The translations under genes and the position numbers were made by a program. From contig NZ_JABEZT010000002.1 in the NCBI RefSeq assembly GCF_013149805.1, forward strand, positions 62,001-126,000: 64,000 nucleotides of DNA, written 5' to 3'. Positions within the stretch are counted from its first letter, which is position 1. Every line of letters starts with the position of its first letter. Below, one piece after another: positions 51,232 through 61,306 of the stretch. Under the pieces are notes generated by a model that did not search any database, had not been told where the DNA came from, and was given only the letters and a program-made list of their open reading frames with translations. Origin of the DNA: Isoptericola chiayiensis. GTDB taxonomy: Bacteria; Actinomycetota; Actinomycetes; Actinomycetales; Cellulomonadaceae.

Positions 51232-52881
51232 ATGACCGACCACCCTGCCCGCCCGGAAGGCGCCGCCGCGCCGTCGGGGCGCGACGCGCAGATGGCCCTG
51301 CTCGTCGCCAAGAACGAGCGGCTCGCCGAGGCGCTGCGCGCGGCGCGCGACCAGATCGTCGAGCTCAAGAAGCAGATCGACGATCTCGCCAAGCCCCCCG
51401 GGACCTATGCCACGTACCTCGGTGCGCACGACGACGGCTCGGTCGACGTGATGTCCTCCGGGCGCAAGATGCACGTGCAGGCGAGCCCCGGCCTGGAGCT
51501 GGACCACCTCTCGCCGGGTCAGGAGGTCAAGCTCAACGAGGCGATGACCGTGGTCGGCGCCGGCGGGTTCGAGCGGACCGGCGAGCTGGTCACGATCAAG
51601 GAGATCCTCGACGACGAGCGAGTGCTGGTCGTCGGGCGCGCCGACGAGGAGCGCGTCGTGCGGCTGGCCGGGTCGGTCGCCGGCGGGAACCTGCGCGTCG
51701 GGGACGCCCTGACCGTCGACGTGCGCAGCGGGTTCGTGTTCGAGGTCGTGCCCAAGTCCGAGGTCGAGGAGCTCGTGCTCGAGGAGGTCCCCGACATCGC
51801 CTACGAGGACATCGGCGGGCTGGGCCCGCAGATCGAGGCGATCCGCGATGCCGTCGAGCTGCCCTTCTCCCACCCGGACCTGTTCCGCGAGCACGGCCTG
51901 CGCCCGCCCAAGGGCGTCCTGCTGTACGGCCCGCCCGGGTGCGGCAAGACCCTCATCGCCAAGGCCGTCGCGTCGTCCCTGGCGCGGATGGTCGCCGAGA
52001 AGCGCGGCGGTGACCCGAGCGCCAAGAGCTTCTTCCTCAACGTCAAGGGTCCCGAGCTGCTGAACAAGTACGTCGGCGAGACCGAGCGGCACATCCGGCT
52101 GATCTTCGCCAGGGCCCGGGAGAAGGCCACCCAGGGCATGCCGGTCGTGGTGTTCTTCGACGAGATGGAGTCGCTGTTCCGCACGCGCGGCACGGGGCTG
52201 TCGTCCGACGTGGAGACCACGATCGTGCCGCAGCTGCTCGCGGAGATCGACGGCGTCGAGCGGCTCGACAACGTCATCGTCATCGGCGCCTCGAACCGCG
52301 AGGACATGATCGACCCGGCGATCCTGCGCCCGGGCCGCCTCGACGTGAAGATCAAGATCGAGCGCCCCGACGCCGAGGGTGCCGAGGAGATCTTCGCCAA
52401 GTACCTCACGGCAGATCTGCCGATCAACGCCGACGACCTGTCCGAGCACGGCGGCGACCGGTCCGAGGCCGTGCAGGCCATGATCCGCTCGGTGGTCGAG
52501 CGGATGTACGCCGAGGACGAGGACAACCAGTTCCTCGAGGTGACCTACGCCAGCGGCGACAAGGAGGTCCTGTACTTCAAGGACTTCAACTCCGGGGCGA
52601 TGATCGAGAACGTCGTGGACCGCGCCAAGAAGTCCGCCATCAAGGACCTGCTGGCCACCGGCAACAAGGGCATCCGGGTCGAGCACCTGCTCACCGCGTG
52701 CGTGGACGAGTTCCAGGAGAACGAGGACCTGCCCAACACCACGAACCCGGACGACTGGGCGCGGATCAGCGGCAAGAAGGGCGAGCGCATCGTCTTCATC
52801 CGCACCATCGTGCAGAAGAAGGGGGAGAACGGCGCACCGCGCACGATCGACACCGTGAACTCCACGGGCCAGTACCTGTAG
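51232..52881 (+). CDS. arc: Proteasome-associated AAA+ ATPase ARC (Mpa)
   Basis: 549 residues. An N-terminal coiled coil (residues about 18-52, [20 protein letters not shown]) binds Pup. Double OB domains follow to about residue 180. The AAA module has Walker A GPPGCGKT and Walker [10 protein letters not shown], with [20 protein letters not shown] as the pore/ISS region. The C-terminal GQYL carries the Gln-Tyr-Leu that docks into the 20S gate. It unfolds pupylated proteins and feeds PrcAB. An unusually placed opposite-strand gene separates it from dop. Confidence 0.97.
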   Translation: MTDHPARPEGAAAPSGRDAQMALLVAKNERLAEALRAARDQIVELKKQIDDLAKPPGTYATYLGAHDDGSVDVMSSGRKMHVQASPGLELDHLSPGQEVKLNEAMTVVGAGGFERTGELVTIKEILDDERVLVVGRADEERVVRLAGSVAGGNLRVGDALTVDVRSGFVFEVVPKSEVEELVLEEVPDIAYEDIGGLGPQIEAIRDAVELPFSHPDLFREHGLRPPKGVLLYGPPGCGKTLIAKAVASSLARMVAEKRGGDPSAKSFFLNVKGPELLNKYVGETERHIRLIFARAREKATQGMPVVVFFDEMESLFRTRGTGLSSDVETTIVPQLLAEIDGVERLDNVIVIGASNREDMIDPAILRPGRLDVKIKIERPDAEGAEEIFAKYLTADLPINADDLSEHGGDRSEAVQAMIRSVVERMYAEDEDNQFLEVTYASGDKEVLYFKDFNSGAMIENVVDRAKKSAIKDLLATGNKGIRVEHLLTACVDEFQENEDLPNTTNPDDWARISGKKGERIVFIRTIVQKKGENGAPRTIDTVNSTGQYL

Positions 52882-52903
52882 CGCGGCCGGTCCGCCGCCG
52901 GTC

Positions 52904-54556
52904 TCAGCCGGCGCGGTACACCACGAGGGCGACGTCGTCCCGGGACCCGTCCGGCAGCATGTCGTTCAGCAGGCGGTCGGGCAGGCGTTCGACCGGTGTC
53001 TCGCGGCAGGCGCGTGCCGCGAGCGTCTCGAGCCGCTCCAGTCCCGTGCGCAGGCTCTCCCCGCGACGCTCGATCAGGCCGTCGGTGTACAGCAGCACGG
53101 TGTCGCCGGCCGCCAGGTCCGTCGTGCGTTCGGGCCGCCCGCCGTGCGGGAGGGTCAGCAGCACGCCGCGTGCCCGCTCCAGCCACTCGGTACCGCCGTC
53201 GGCCCGGACCAGGAGCCCGGGCGGGTGGCCCGCGCTGGAGTAGGTCAGGGTGCCCGCCGAGGTGTCCACCACCCCGCAGAACACGGTGGTGAACTCGGCG
53301 CCCGGGGTGGTGCGGGCGAACACGTCGAGCATCTCGAGGGTCCTCGCGGGACCGGACCCGGCCAGCATGAGCGCCCGACCGGCGCTGCTGAGTCGGCCCA
53401 TGCTCGCGGCCGCCTCGACGCCGTGCCCCACGCAGTCGCCCACGACCAGGCCGAAGCATCCGTCCGACAGGTCCACGACGTCGAACCAGTCGCCGCCGAC
53501 GGACATGGTGTCGTCGGCCGGACGGTAGCGGGTCACCCACCGCGGGGACGCCGGGGTGTCGGGCACCATGGCGAGCTGCAGGGTGTCGCTCACCGAGGTG
53601 ACCCGCCGGACCCGGCGCTGATGGTCCTCGGCGCGCGCCAGGGCGTCGGAGACCGTCTGCACGAGGAGCCCCAGGAACGACCGGTGCTCGTCGTCGAGCG
53701 GACGGTGGGGCGCTGCCTGCACGGCGATCACCGCGGACGGCGCCGCTCCACGGCCGGCGTCCAGCGGGGCGACGAGCGTGCGGTCGGTCCAGGCCGGCTC
53801 GCCCGACGACAGCACCGCGTCCACGGTGCCTCGGTCCGGACCCATGCCGGTACCGACCGAGACCGGTGGCGCTCCGGGCGGGAACAGGTCGACCCGCGCG
53901 ACGTCCGTCGCCTCGCCGAGCACGGAGGCCGCGGCCCGGATCACCTCGTCCGGCCCGCCCAGACGCTGCTGGAACGCCGTGGAGAGCCGACCCAGCGTCT
54001 CCAGGCGACGCCGGTAGACGACCTGGCGGGTGGTCTCCGTCGCGATGTCCATCACGCCGCGCACGGCGCCGTCGTCGTCTCGCAGGGCGCTGTAGGAGAA
54101 CGTGAAGTAGGTCTCCTCGGTGAAGCCGGAGCGGTCCATCATGAGCTTCATGTCGACGTCCCACGTGGGCACCCCGGTCCGCAGCACCTCGTCGAACAGG
54201 GGGCCGACGTCGTCCCAGATGTGACCCCACAGCTGCGGCGCGGACGCTCCCATGGCGCGGGGGTGCAGCTCCGTGCCGAGCATGTCGCGGTAGCCGTCGT
54301 TGTAGATCATGGTCAGCTCCGGACCCCACGTCAGCAGGACGGCGAACCGGGTGCTGAAGCAGAGCTCGACCGCGTTCCGCAGGGCGCCGGGCCAGGTGCT
54401 GGGACGGCCGAGCGCGGTGCTGGACCAGTCGACCTCGCGGGCGACCTCCGCACACTCCTGCCCCCGTACCGCGGAGGCGAACCAGTCGGTCACGGGGTCG
54501 ATGATATCGGCGCGGTCCGGCACGCTCTCCCGGTCCGGGCACGTCGCCGGACGCAT
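52904..54556 (-). CDS. PAS-GAF-SpoIIE (PP2C) phosphatase inserted in the proteasome locus
   Basis: 550 residues. PAS-like sensor near residues 30-160 (VLLTWGPELTMIYNDGYRDM), GAF domain about 175-320, and SpoIIE/RsbU phosphatase about 340-550 with GGDWFDVVDLSDGCFGLVVGDCVGHG, YSSAGHPPGLLV, LLYTDGLIE and DDVALVV metal-site motifs. Such proteins dephosphorylate anti-anti-sigma factors, but no RsbW/RsbV partner is in view. It is convergent with arc and divergent from dop, only 12 bp away, so the two promoters overlap. A GTG further in (VPDRADIIDPVTDW) is an alternative start. Confidence 0.9.
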   Translation of the reverse strand: MRPATCPDRESVPDRADIIDPVTDWFASAVRGQECAEVAREVDWSSTALGRPSTWPGALRNAVELCFSTRFAVLLTWGPELTMIYNDGYRDMLGTELHPRAMGASAPQLWGHIWDDVGPLFDEVLRTGVPTWDVDMKLMMDRSGFTEETYFTFSYSALRDDDGAVRGVMDIATETTRQVVYRRRLETLGRLSTAFQQRLGGPDEVIRAAASVLGEATDVARVDLFPPGAPPVSVGTGMGPDRGTVDAVLSSGEPAWTDRTLVAPLDAGRGAAPSAVIAVQAAPHRPLDDEHRSFLGLLVQTVSDALARAEDHQRRVRRVTSVSDTLQLAMVPDTPASPRWVTRYRPADDTMSVGGDWFDVVDLSDGCFGLVVGDCVGHGVEAAASMGRLSSAGRALMLAGSGPARTLEMLDVFARTTPGAEFTTVFCGVVDTSAGTLTYSSAGHPPGLLVRADGGTEWLERARGVLLTLPHGGRPERTTDLAAGDTVLLYTDGLIERRGESLRTGLERLETLAARACRETPVERLPDRLLNDMLPDGSRDDVALVVYRAG

Positions 54557-54561
54557 AGGGT
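54556..54561 (+). promoter_or_regulatory. -10 element of dop, suggesting a leaderless mRNA
   Basis: TAGGGT ends 7 bp before the GTG at 54569, which places the transcription start at or next to the start codon. No ribosome site is visible. It also overlaps the phosphatase start on the other strand. Confidence 0.55.
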
Positions 54562-54568
54562 GGCTGAC

Positions 54569-56221
54569 GTGACGGTGCGACGCGTGATGGGAATCGAGAC
54601 CGAGTACGGGGTGCTGGCACCGGGGCGGCCCACGGCCAACCCCATGCTCATGAGCTCGCAGGTGGTGACCACCTACCGTGCCTCGGTCCAGGACGGTCGC
54701 CCCGGGCGCCGGCCCGCCCGCTGGGACTACGACGACGAGGACCCGCTGGCCGACGCGCGCGGGTTCCACCTGGACCGCGCCTCGGCGCACCCCTCGCTGC
54801 TGACCGACGACCCGGAGGCACCGGCGCCGTCCGGGCCGTCGTCGTCGGCGCCCGCGGCGGCCACGGGGCCCGACGAGCCGCAGGACGTCGAGCGGCCCGA
54901 GGCGGAGGAGTACGACGACCCGAGCGCGGCGAACTGCATCCTGACCAACGGCGCGCGCCTGTACGTCGACCACGCCCACCCGGAGTACTCCTCGCCCGAG
55001 GTCACCAACCCGCGCGACGGCGTGGTCTGGGACGTCGCCGGCGAGCGGGTGATGCTGGCGGCCACGCGACGCCTGGCGCAGGTGCCCGGCGCCGAGGCGG
55101 TGCTCTACAAGAACAACGTGGACGGCAAGGGCGCCAGCTACGGCACGCACGAGAACTACCTGGTGGACCGTGCGCTGGCCTTCGGCACGCTGGTGGACGT
55201 GCTGACCCCGTTCCTCGTGACCCGCCAGGTGTTCACCGGGTCCGGGCGCGTCGGCCTGGGGGCGACGGGCGACGAGCCGGGCTTCCAGCTCTCACAGCGC
55301 GCCGACTACATCGAGGCGGAGGTGGGACTGGAGACCACGCTGCGCCGGCCGATCGTCAACACCCGGGACGAGCCGCACGCGGACCGGACCCGGTGGCGCC
55401 GGCTGCACCTGATCATCGGCGACGCCAACCACCTCGAGGTGGCCACGTACCTGAAGCTCGGCACGACGTCGCTGGTGCTGTGGGTGGCCGAGCACCTGGA
55501 CGAGCTCGCCGCGGCGGGCGCCGACGTGCGCGACGAGCTGGCCGCGCTGCGCCTGGCCGAGCCGGTCGCGGCGGTGCGTCGCGTCTCGCGCGACCTGACC
55601 CTGGCGTCTCCGCTGGAGCTCGCGGACGGCACGACGGCGACCGCGCTGGAGATCCAGCGGCGGTACGCACGCGTCGTGGGACGTGCGCTGGCGGCGCTCG
55701 GCTCGGACGCCGACTCCGACGCGGTGCTGCAGCGCTGGGACTCGGTCCTCGAGCGGCTGGCCGAGGACCCGGGCCGCTGCGCCCGGGAGGTCGAGTGGGT
55801 CGCCAAGCTGCGCCTGCTCGAGCGGATGCGCGCCCGTGACGGCCTCGCGTGGGACCACCCGCGCCTGCACACCTTGGACCTGCAGTGGTCGGACGTGCGT
55901 CCCGAGCGCGGCATCTACCACCGGCTGGTCGCCTCGGGTGCGGTGGAGCGTCTGACCACCGACGAGGAGGTCGAGCGTGCCGTGCACCACCCGCCGACCG
56001 ACACCCGTGCCTGGTTCCGCGGCGAGGTGATGGAGCGCTACCCGGCGGAGATCTCGGCCGCGAGCTGGGACTCGGTGATCTTCGACGTGCCCGGGTCCAC
56101 CTCGCTGCAGCGGGTGCCGATGCTCGACCCGACGCGGGGGACCGAGGCGCACATCGGGGCGCTGCTGGACGCCAGCCCGGACGCGACGACGCTGCTGCAC
56201 GGGCTGCGCGGCGAGTCGTGA
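54569..56221 (+). CDS. dop: Depupylase/Pup deamidase Dop
   Basis: 550 residues from the GTG at 54569 (starts at 54575 or 54587 are also in frame). Glutamine-synthetase-like: [20 protein letters not shown] with the metal Glu pair, [44 protein letters not shown]. The Dop-specific loop (residues about 40-110) is long and Pro/Glu-rich, making the protein about 45 residues longer than the mycobacterial one. It deamidates the Pup C-terminal Gln and removes Pup from substrates. Needed because Pup here ends in GGQ. Confidence 0.95.
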   Translation: MTVRRVMGIETEYGVLAPGRPTANPMLMSSQVVTTYRASVQDGRPGRRPARWDYDDEDPLADARGFHLDRASAHPSLLTDDPEAPAPSGPSSSAPAAATGPDEPQDVERPEAEEYDDPSAANCILTNGARLYVDHAHPEYSSPEVTNPRDGVVWDVAGERVMLAATRRLAQVPGAEAVLYKNNVDGKGASYGTHENYLVDRALAFGTLVDVLTPFLVTRQVFTGSGRVGLGATGDEPGFQLSQRADYIEAEVGLETTLRRPIVNTRDEPHADRTRWRRLHLIIGDANHLEVATYLKLGTTSLVLWVAEHLDELAAAGADVRDELAALRLAEPVAAVRRVSRDLTLASPLELADGTTATALEIQRRYARVVGRALAALGSDADSDAVLQRWDSVLERLAEDPGRCAREVEWVAKLRLLERMRARDGLAWDHPRLHTLDLQWSDVRPERGIYHRLVASGAVERLTTDEEVERAVHHPPTDTRAWFRGEVMERYPAEISAASWDSVIFDVPGSTSLQRVPMLDPTRGTEAHIGALLDASPDATTLLHGLRGES

Positions 56222-56296
56222 GTCGTGCGGCGCGAGGTCACCTGCACGGCATAGGCTGACACCACCCCTCACCGGGACCGACGAAGGAGGCGGACC

Positions 56297-56494
56297 ATGG
56301 CTGGTCAGGAACGCATCAACCCGCAGCGGGACGACCGCACGCCCGACGACGACGCGGACGCGCCGGCCCCCGCCGCTCCGCAGTCGGCCGACCGCGACGC
56401 GGAGGTGGACTCGCTGCTCGAGGAGATCGACGAGGTGCTGGAGTCGAACGCGGAGTCGTTCGTGCGCGGCTTCGTGCAGAAGGGGGGACAGTGA
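56297..56494 (+). CDS. pup: Prokaryotic ubiquitin-like protein Pup
   Basis: 65 residues. A disordered acidic N-terminal half, then the ARC-binding helix ([20 protein letters not shown]) and the C-terminal FVQKGGQ. The terminal Gln must be deamidated to Glu by Dop before PafA can ligate it. A GAAGGAGG ribosome site and an ATG at 56297. Its TGA overlaps the prcB GTG. Confidence 0.97.
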   Translation: MAGQERINPQRDDRTPDDDADAPAPAAPQSADRDAEVDSLLEEIDEVLESNAESFVRGFVQKGGQ

Positions 56495-57348
56495 CGACCT
56501 CCACCGACGGCGGCGGCCGCCTGCCCGACGCGTTCCTGCGCCCCGGGTCGAGCTCCTTCGTGGAGTTCCTCGGCGAGCACGCCCCCGACCTGCTGCCGGG
56601 CCGGCGGACCGCGCCCGCGCCGGGGACGACGTCGGACCTCGCCCCGCACGCCACCACGATCGTGGCGCTGACGTTCGGGGACGACGACGGCGGCCGCGGC
56701 GTGGTGCTCGCGGGCGACCGGCGCGCTACGATGGGCAACCTGATCGCGAGCCGGGAGATCGAGAAGGTCTTCGCGGCGGACGACTACTCCGCGGTCGGCA
56801 TCGCGGGCTCGGCCGGCATCGCCGTCGAGCTGGTGCGCCTGTTCCAGCTCGAGCTGGAGCACTACGAGAAGATCGAGGGGTCGCTGCTGTCCCTGGACGG
56901 CAAGGCGAACCGCCTGGCCACGATGATCCGCGGGAACCTGCCGATGGCGCTGCAGGGGCTCGCCGTCGTGCCGCTGTTCGGCGGCTACGACCTCGACCGG
57001 GCGACCGGGCGCATCTTCAGCTACGACGTCACCGGCGGCCGGTACGAGGAGCACGAGCACCACTCGGTGGGGTCGGGCTCGGTGTTCGCCCGCGGCGCGC
57101 TGAAGAAGCTGTGGCGGCCCGGCCTCCACGCCGACGGCGCCGTCGCCGTGGCCGTCGAGGCCCTGTACGACGCGGCCGACGACGACAGCGCGACGGGCGG
57201 GCCCGACACGGTCCGGCGGATCTGGCCCGTCGTGGCCACCGTCACCTCCGACGGGTACCGGCGGGTCGCGGACGCGGACCTGGCCGAGGTCGTGTCGCGG
57301 ATCGTCGACGAACGCAGCGCCGGGCACGCGGGGGGTGGTCGCGCGTGA
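56491..57348 (+). CDS. prcB: 20S proteasome beta subunit PrcB
   Basis: 285 residues including a propeptide of 54. Autocleavage should expose Thr55 in [11 protein letters not shown]. The residue before it is Ala instead of the usual Gly. Later motifs: [16 protein letters not shown] (Asp/Arg/Lys17-33 equivalents), [15 protein letters not shown]. Forms the catalytic beta rings. GTGA overlap with pup and prcA makes all three translationally coupled. Confidence 0.96.
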   Translation: MTTSTDGGGRLPDAFLRPGSSSFVEFLGEHAPDLLPGRRTAPAPGTTSDLAPHATTIVALTFGDDDGGRGVVLAGDRRATMGNLIASREIEKVFAADDYSAVGIAGSAGIAVELVRLFQLELEHYEKIEGSLLSLDGKANRLATMIRGNLPMALQGLAVVPLFGGYDLDRATGRIFSYDVTGGRYEEHEHHSVGSGSVFARGALKKLWRPGLHADGAVAVAVEALYDAADDDSATGGPDTVRRIWPVVATVTSDGYRRVADADLAEVVSRIVDERSAGHAGGGRA

Positions 57349-58067
57349 GCATGCCGTTCTACGTCTCGCCCGAGCAGCTCATGAAGGACCGGGCGGACTT
57401 CGCGCGCAAGGGCATCTCGCGGGGCCGCTCGGTGGTGGTGCTGGCCTACGACGGCGGCATCCTGTTCGCCACGGAGAACCCGTCGCGAGCGCTGCACAAG
57501 ATCTCGGAGATCTACGACCGCATCGCGTTCGCGGCGGTGGGCAAGTACAACGAGTTCGAGAACCTGCGGGTCGCGGGCGTGCGCTACGCCGACCTGCGCG
57601 GGTACTCCTACGACCGGACCGACGTGACGGCCCGCGGGCTGGCGAACGCCTACGCGCAGACGCTCGGCACGGTGTTCACCACCGAGTCCAAGCCCCTCGA
57701 GGTGGAGCTCGTGGTCGCGGAGGTCGGCGCCACCGCGGCCGCGGACCAGCTCTACCGCCTGTCGTACGACGGCTCCGTGGCGGACGAGCACGGGTACGTG
57801 GTGATGGGCGGCCAGGCCGACCGCCTCACGGCCCGGGTGCGCGACGCGTGGCACGAGGGCATGGACCTGCCGGCCGTGCTCCGGCTCGCCGTGACGACCC
57901 TGGGGGCCGTCGGGCCGGACGGCGCGGTCGTGGCCGAGGGGTCCGAGCGGGAGATCCCCGCGACCGGCCTGGAGGTGGCCGTGCTGGAACGGTCCCGACC
58001 CCGCCGGGCGTTCCGGCGGTGGCAGGGCGAGGCGCTGGCAGACCTGCTCGCGCGCGGCGACGACTAG
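57345..58067 (+). CDS. prcA: 20S proteasome alpha subunit PrcA
   Basis: 240 residues. The N-terminal gate ([20 protein letters not shown]) and [25 protein letters not shown] are typical, and [20 protein letters not shown] follows. The alpha rings form the antechamber gate that ARC opens with its QYL tail. Start is either the GTG at 57345 or the ATG at 57351. Confidence 0.96.
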   Translation: MSMPFYVSPEQLMKDRADFARKGISRGRSVVVLAYDGGILFATENPSRALHKISEIYDRIAFAAVGKYNEFENLRVAGVRYADLRGYSYDRTDVTARGLANAYAQTLGTVFTTESKPLEVELVVAEVGATAAADQLYRLSYDGSVADEHGYVVMGGQADRLTARVRDAWHEGMDLPAVLRLAVTTLGAVGPDGAVVAEGSEREIPATGLEVAVLERSRPRRAFRRWQGEALADLLARGDD

Positions 58068-58076
58068 GAGCGGGAC

Positions 58077-59438
58077 ATGGAACGGCGGATCTTCGGGCTG
58101 GAGACCGAGTACGGCGTGACCTGCGCGGCCGACGACGGCCGGGGCCTGAGCGCGGACGAGGTGGCCCGCTACCTCTTCCGCAAGGTCGTGGCCTGGGGAC
58201 GGTCGTCGAACGTGTTCCTGCGCAACGGCTCGCGCCTCTACCTCGACGTGGGCTCCCACCCCGAGTACGCGACGGCCGAGTGCGACGACGTGCGCCAGCT
58301 CGTGGCCTACGACCGCGGCGGCGAGCGCATCCTGGAGGGCCTGGTCGCCGACGCCCAGCAACGCCTGGAGCACGAGGGGCTGCCGGGCAAGGTCCACCTG
58401 TTCAAGAACAACACCGACTCGGCGGGCAACTCCTACGGCTGCCACGAGAACTACCTGGTGCGTCGGCAGGGGGACTTCTCCCGGCTGTCGGACGTGCTGG
58501 TGCCGTTCCTCATCACGCGGCAGGTGCTGACCGGTGCCGGCAAGGTGCTGGCCACGCCGCGCGGTGCCACCTACTGCCTGTCCCAGCGCGCCGACCACAT
58601 CTGGGAGGCGGTCTCCAGCGCCACGACGCGTTCGCGACCCATCATCAACACCCGCGACGAGCCGCACGCCGACGCCGAGCTGTACCGACGGCTGCACGTC
58701 ATCGTGGGCGACTCCTCGATGTCGGAGACCACCTCGATGCTCAAGGTGGGTGCCACCGACCTCGTGCTGCGTCTCGTCGAGGCGGGCGTGCCGGTGCGGG
58801 ACCTGACCCTCGAGAACCCGATCCGGGCGATCCGGGAGATCAGCCACGACTCCACCGGGCTGCACCCCGTCCAGTTCGCCAACGGGCGCACGGCCACGGC
58901 CGTGGACGTCCAGGGCGAGTACTTCCAGCGGGTGCGCGAGCACGTGGACGCCCACCTGGACCCGACGCCGCAGATCAAGCAGACCCTGGACCTGTGGGAG
59001 CGGGGCCTGCGGGCGCTCGAGTCCGGCGACCTGAGCCTGGTGGACCGGGAGCTGGACTGGGTGATCAAGCTGCGGCTGATCGATCGCTACCGGGCCAAGC
59101 ACGGCCTCGAGCTCGCCGACCCCCGCGTCGCGCGCCTGGACCTGGCCTACCATGACATCTCGCGGACCGAGGGGCTGTACAACCTGCTCGCCGCGCGGGG
59201 CATGGTCGAGCGGGTCGTGACGGACCTGGAGGTCTTCGAGTCGACGGCGGTCCCGCCGCAGACCACGCGGGCCAAGCTGCGCGGGGACTTCGTCCGTGCC
59301 GCGCAGGACGCCCGGCGCGACTACACGGTGGACTGGGTGCACCTGAAGCTCAACGACCAGGCGCAGCGCACCGTGCTGTGCAAGGACCCGTTCCGCAACG
59401 TCGACGACCGGGTGGAGCGCCTCATCGAGTCGATGTGA
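58077..59438 (+). CDS. pafA: Pup-protein ligase PafA
   Basis: 453 residues, glutamine-synthetase fold. Metal and ATP motifs: [59 protein letters not shown]. It ends in [18 protein letters not shown]. It ligates deamidated Pup to substrate lysines using ATP. The last gene of dop-pup-prcB-prcA-pafA, 9 bp after prcA. Confidence 0.97.
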   Translation: MERRIFGLETEYGVTCAADDGRGLSADEVARYLFRKVVAWGRSSNVFLRNGSRLYLDVGSHPEYATAECDDVRQLVAYDRGGERILEGLVADAQQRLEHEGLPGKVHLFKNNTDSAGNSYGCHENYLVRRQGDFSRLSDVLVPFLITRQVLTGAGKVLATPRGATYCLSQRADHIWEAVSSATTRSRPIINTRDEPHADAELYRRLHVIVGDSSMSETTSMLKVGATDLVLRLVEAGVPVRDLTLENPIRAIREISHDSTGLHPVQFANGRTATAVDVQGEYFQRVREHVDAHLDPTPQIKQTLDLWERGLRALESGDLSLVDRELDWVIKLRLIDRYRAKHGLELADPRVARLDLAYHDISRTEGLYNLLAARGMVERVVTDLEVFESTAVPPQTTRAKLRGDFVRAAQDARRDYTVDWVHLKLNDQAQRTVLCKDPFRNVDDRVERLIESM

Positions 59439-59501
59439 GCGGCTGGTGACGATCCGCCCCGGGCCGGCGGCGGCTGCGTCGGCCCGTGGCAGACTGTCCC
59501 G

Positions 59502-60446
59502 GTGCCACCCGCTCGACCCCGCCCGATCGCCCGCGCCGTCGTCGTGGCGGTCGTGGCGGCGCTGACGCTGACGGGCTGCTCCGACGAGCTCCTGTCGCGG
59601 GTCACCCCGAGCGCGGTGCCGACGCAGGTCCCGGTGCAGGTCTCCGGCCCGGGGGGCGAACCGCCGGTGCTGGAGTACCCGCAGCCCTACGACGTGGTCC
59701 GTGCCGGGTCGCGCACCGTGCACCCCGGCACGGGCGACCGCCTCGAGACCGGCGAGCCGGTGCTGCTGCAGATGTACGCCGAGGACGGCCGCGACGGCAG
59801 CGTCGTCACCTCCACCTACCAGGACGCTCCGGCCTGGTACACGTTCTCACCGGAGGCGCTGGGGCAGAACCTCTACGAGTCGTTGCGCGGCAAGCGCGTG
59901 GGCGCCCGGGTGCTCGTGGTGGAGCAGGAGGGCGACGTCCCCGTGGTCCTGGTCGTCGACGTGCTGCCCACCCGCGCCGACGGCGAGCCCGTCGAGCCGC
60001 CGCAGGGGCTGCCGCAGGTCCTGCGCGACCCGGACGGCACCCCCACGGTGCGGGTCCCGGACGGCGACCCGCCCCAGGAGCTGGTAGTCCAGCCGCTGCT
60101 GCGCGGCTCCGGCCCCCAGGTCGACATCGGACAGGTCGTCACCGCGCGGTACGTGGCCGTGCGCTGGAGCGACGGTCGGGTCGTCGACTCCAGCTGGCGC
60201 GACGGCGTGGCGCCGCAGTCCACGATGATCGGCATCGGCCGGCTCGTGGAGGGCTGGGACCAGGGTCTGCTGGAGCAGTCGGTGGGCTCGCAGGTGATGC
60301 TCGTGGTGCCCCCGCACCTGGGCTACGGTGGCACGAACAGCGAGCTCGCCGAGGAGACGATCGTCTACGTCGTCGACATCCTCGACGCCCGCTTCCAGGC
60401 GACGGACCAGGTGCCGGAGCCGGGCTCCACCACCGACGAAGGGTGA
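59502..60446 (+). CDS. FKBP-type peptidyl-prolyl isomerase lipoprotein
   Basis: 314 residues from a GTG. Lipobox LTLTGC with Cys26. Two FKBP-like halves: a degenerate one (residues about 75-165) and a clear C-terminal one, with [40 protein letters not shown] and PPHLGYGG. An extracytoplasmic folding catalyst on the outer face of the membrane. Follows pafA as in many actinobacteria, but 63 bp away and probably a separate unit with hisF. Confidence 0.92.
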   Translation: MPPARPRPIARAVVVAVVAALTLTGCSDELLSRVTPSAVPTQVPVQVSGPGGEPPVLEYPQPYDVVRAGSRTVHPGTGDRLETGEPVLLQMYAEDGRDGSVVTSTYQDAPAWYTFSPEALGQNLYESLRGKRVGARVLVVEQEGDVPVVLVVDVLPTRADGEPVEPPQGLPQVLRDPDGTPTVRVPDGDPPQELVVQPLLRGSGPQVDIGQVVTARYVAVRWSDGRVVDSSWRDGVAPQSTMIGIGRLVEGWDQGLLEQSVGSQVMLVVPPHLGYGGTNSELAEETIVYVVDILDARFQATDQVPEPGSTTDEG

Positions 60447-60453
60447 ACCATCC

Positions 60454-61224
60454 ATGACCGTGGCCGTCCGGGTCATCCCGTGCCTCGACGTCGACGCCGG
60501 ACGCGTCGTCAAGGGGGTCAACTTCACCCGGTTGCGCGACGCCGGTGACCCGGTCGAGCTCGCGGACCGGTACGACGACGAGGGCGCCGACGAGGTGACG
60601 TTCCTCGACGTCTCCGCGTCCTCCGGGGGACGCGAGACCATGGTCGACGTGGTGCGGCGCACGGCCGAGCAGGTGTTCGTCCCGCTGACCGTCGGCGGGG
60701 GAGTGCGCACCACGGACGACGTCGACCGGCTCCTGCGCGCCGGTGCGGACAAGGTGGGGGTCAACACCGCGGCGATCGCCCGGCCCGAGCTCATCGCCGA
60801 GATCGCCCAGCGCTTCGGCCGGCAGGTCCTCACCCTCTCCGTCGACGCGCGGCGGGTGACCGACGGCACCACCACCGCCTCCGGCTACGAGGTGACGACC
60901 CACGGCGGGCGCCGCGGGACGGGCATCGACGCCGTGGAGTGGGCCGCGCGGGCCGCGGACCTCGGCGCGGGGGAGATCCTGCTGAACTCCATGGACGCCG
61001 ACGGGACCACCGCGGGGTTCGACCTGGAGATGCTCGGTGCGGTGCGCTCGCGGGTCTCGGTACCCCTGATCGCCTCCGGCGGCGCCGGCACGCCCGAGCA
61101 CTTCGTGGCCGCCGCCCGCGCCGGCGCCGACGCCGTGCTGGCCGCGAGCGTCTTCCACTTCGGCACGCTGACGGTCGGCGAGGTCAAGGACGCGATGCGG
61201 GCGGCGGGCGTCGAGGTGCGCTGA
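60454..61224 (+). CDS. hisF: Imidazole glycerol phosphate synthase cyclase subunit HisF
   Basis: 256 residues, (beta/alpha)8 barrel. Catalytic Asp12 in [16 protein letters not shown] and the second Asp in LSVDARRV. Phosphate loops: VGGGVRT and [12 protein letters not shown]. It cyclises PRFAR with HisH-derived ammonia to IGP and AICAR. Other his genes are not in this window. It is 7 bp after the FKBP gene. Confidence 0.96.
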   Translation: MTVAVRVIPCLDVDAGRVVKGVNFTRLRDAGDPVELADRYDDEGADEVTFLDVSASSGGRETMVDVVRRTAEQVFVPLTVGGGVRTTDDVDRLLRAGADKVGVNTAAIARPELIAEIAQRFGRQVLTLSVDARRVTDGTTTASGYEVTTHGGRRGTGIDAVEWAARAADLGAGEILLNSMDADGTTAGFDLEMLGAVRSRVSVPLIASGGAGTPEHFVAAARAGADAVLAASVFHFGTLTVGEVKDAMRAAGVEVR

Positions 61225-61306
61225 GGCCGGACCCGCCGACCGACGGAGCCCGTTGCCCGGGCGCTAGGATCGTTTCGATCCCCCGCCACGATCGTGAGGT
61301 CCCCCT

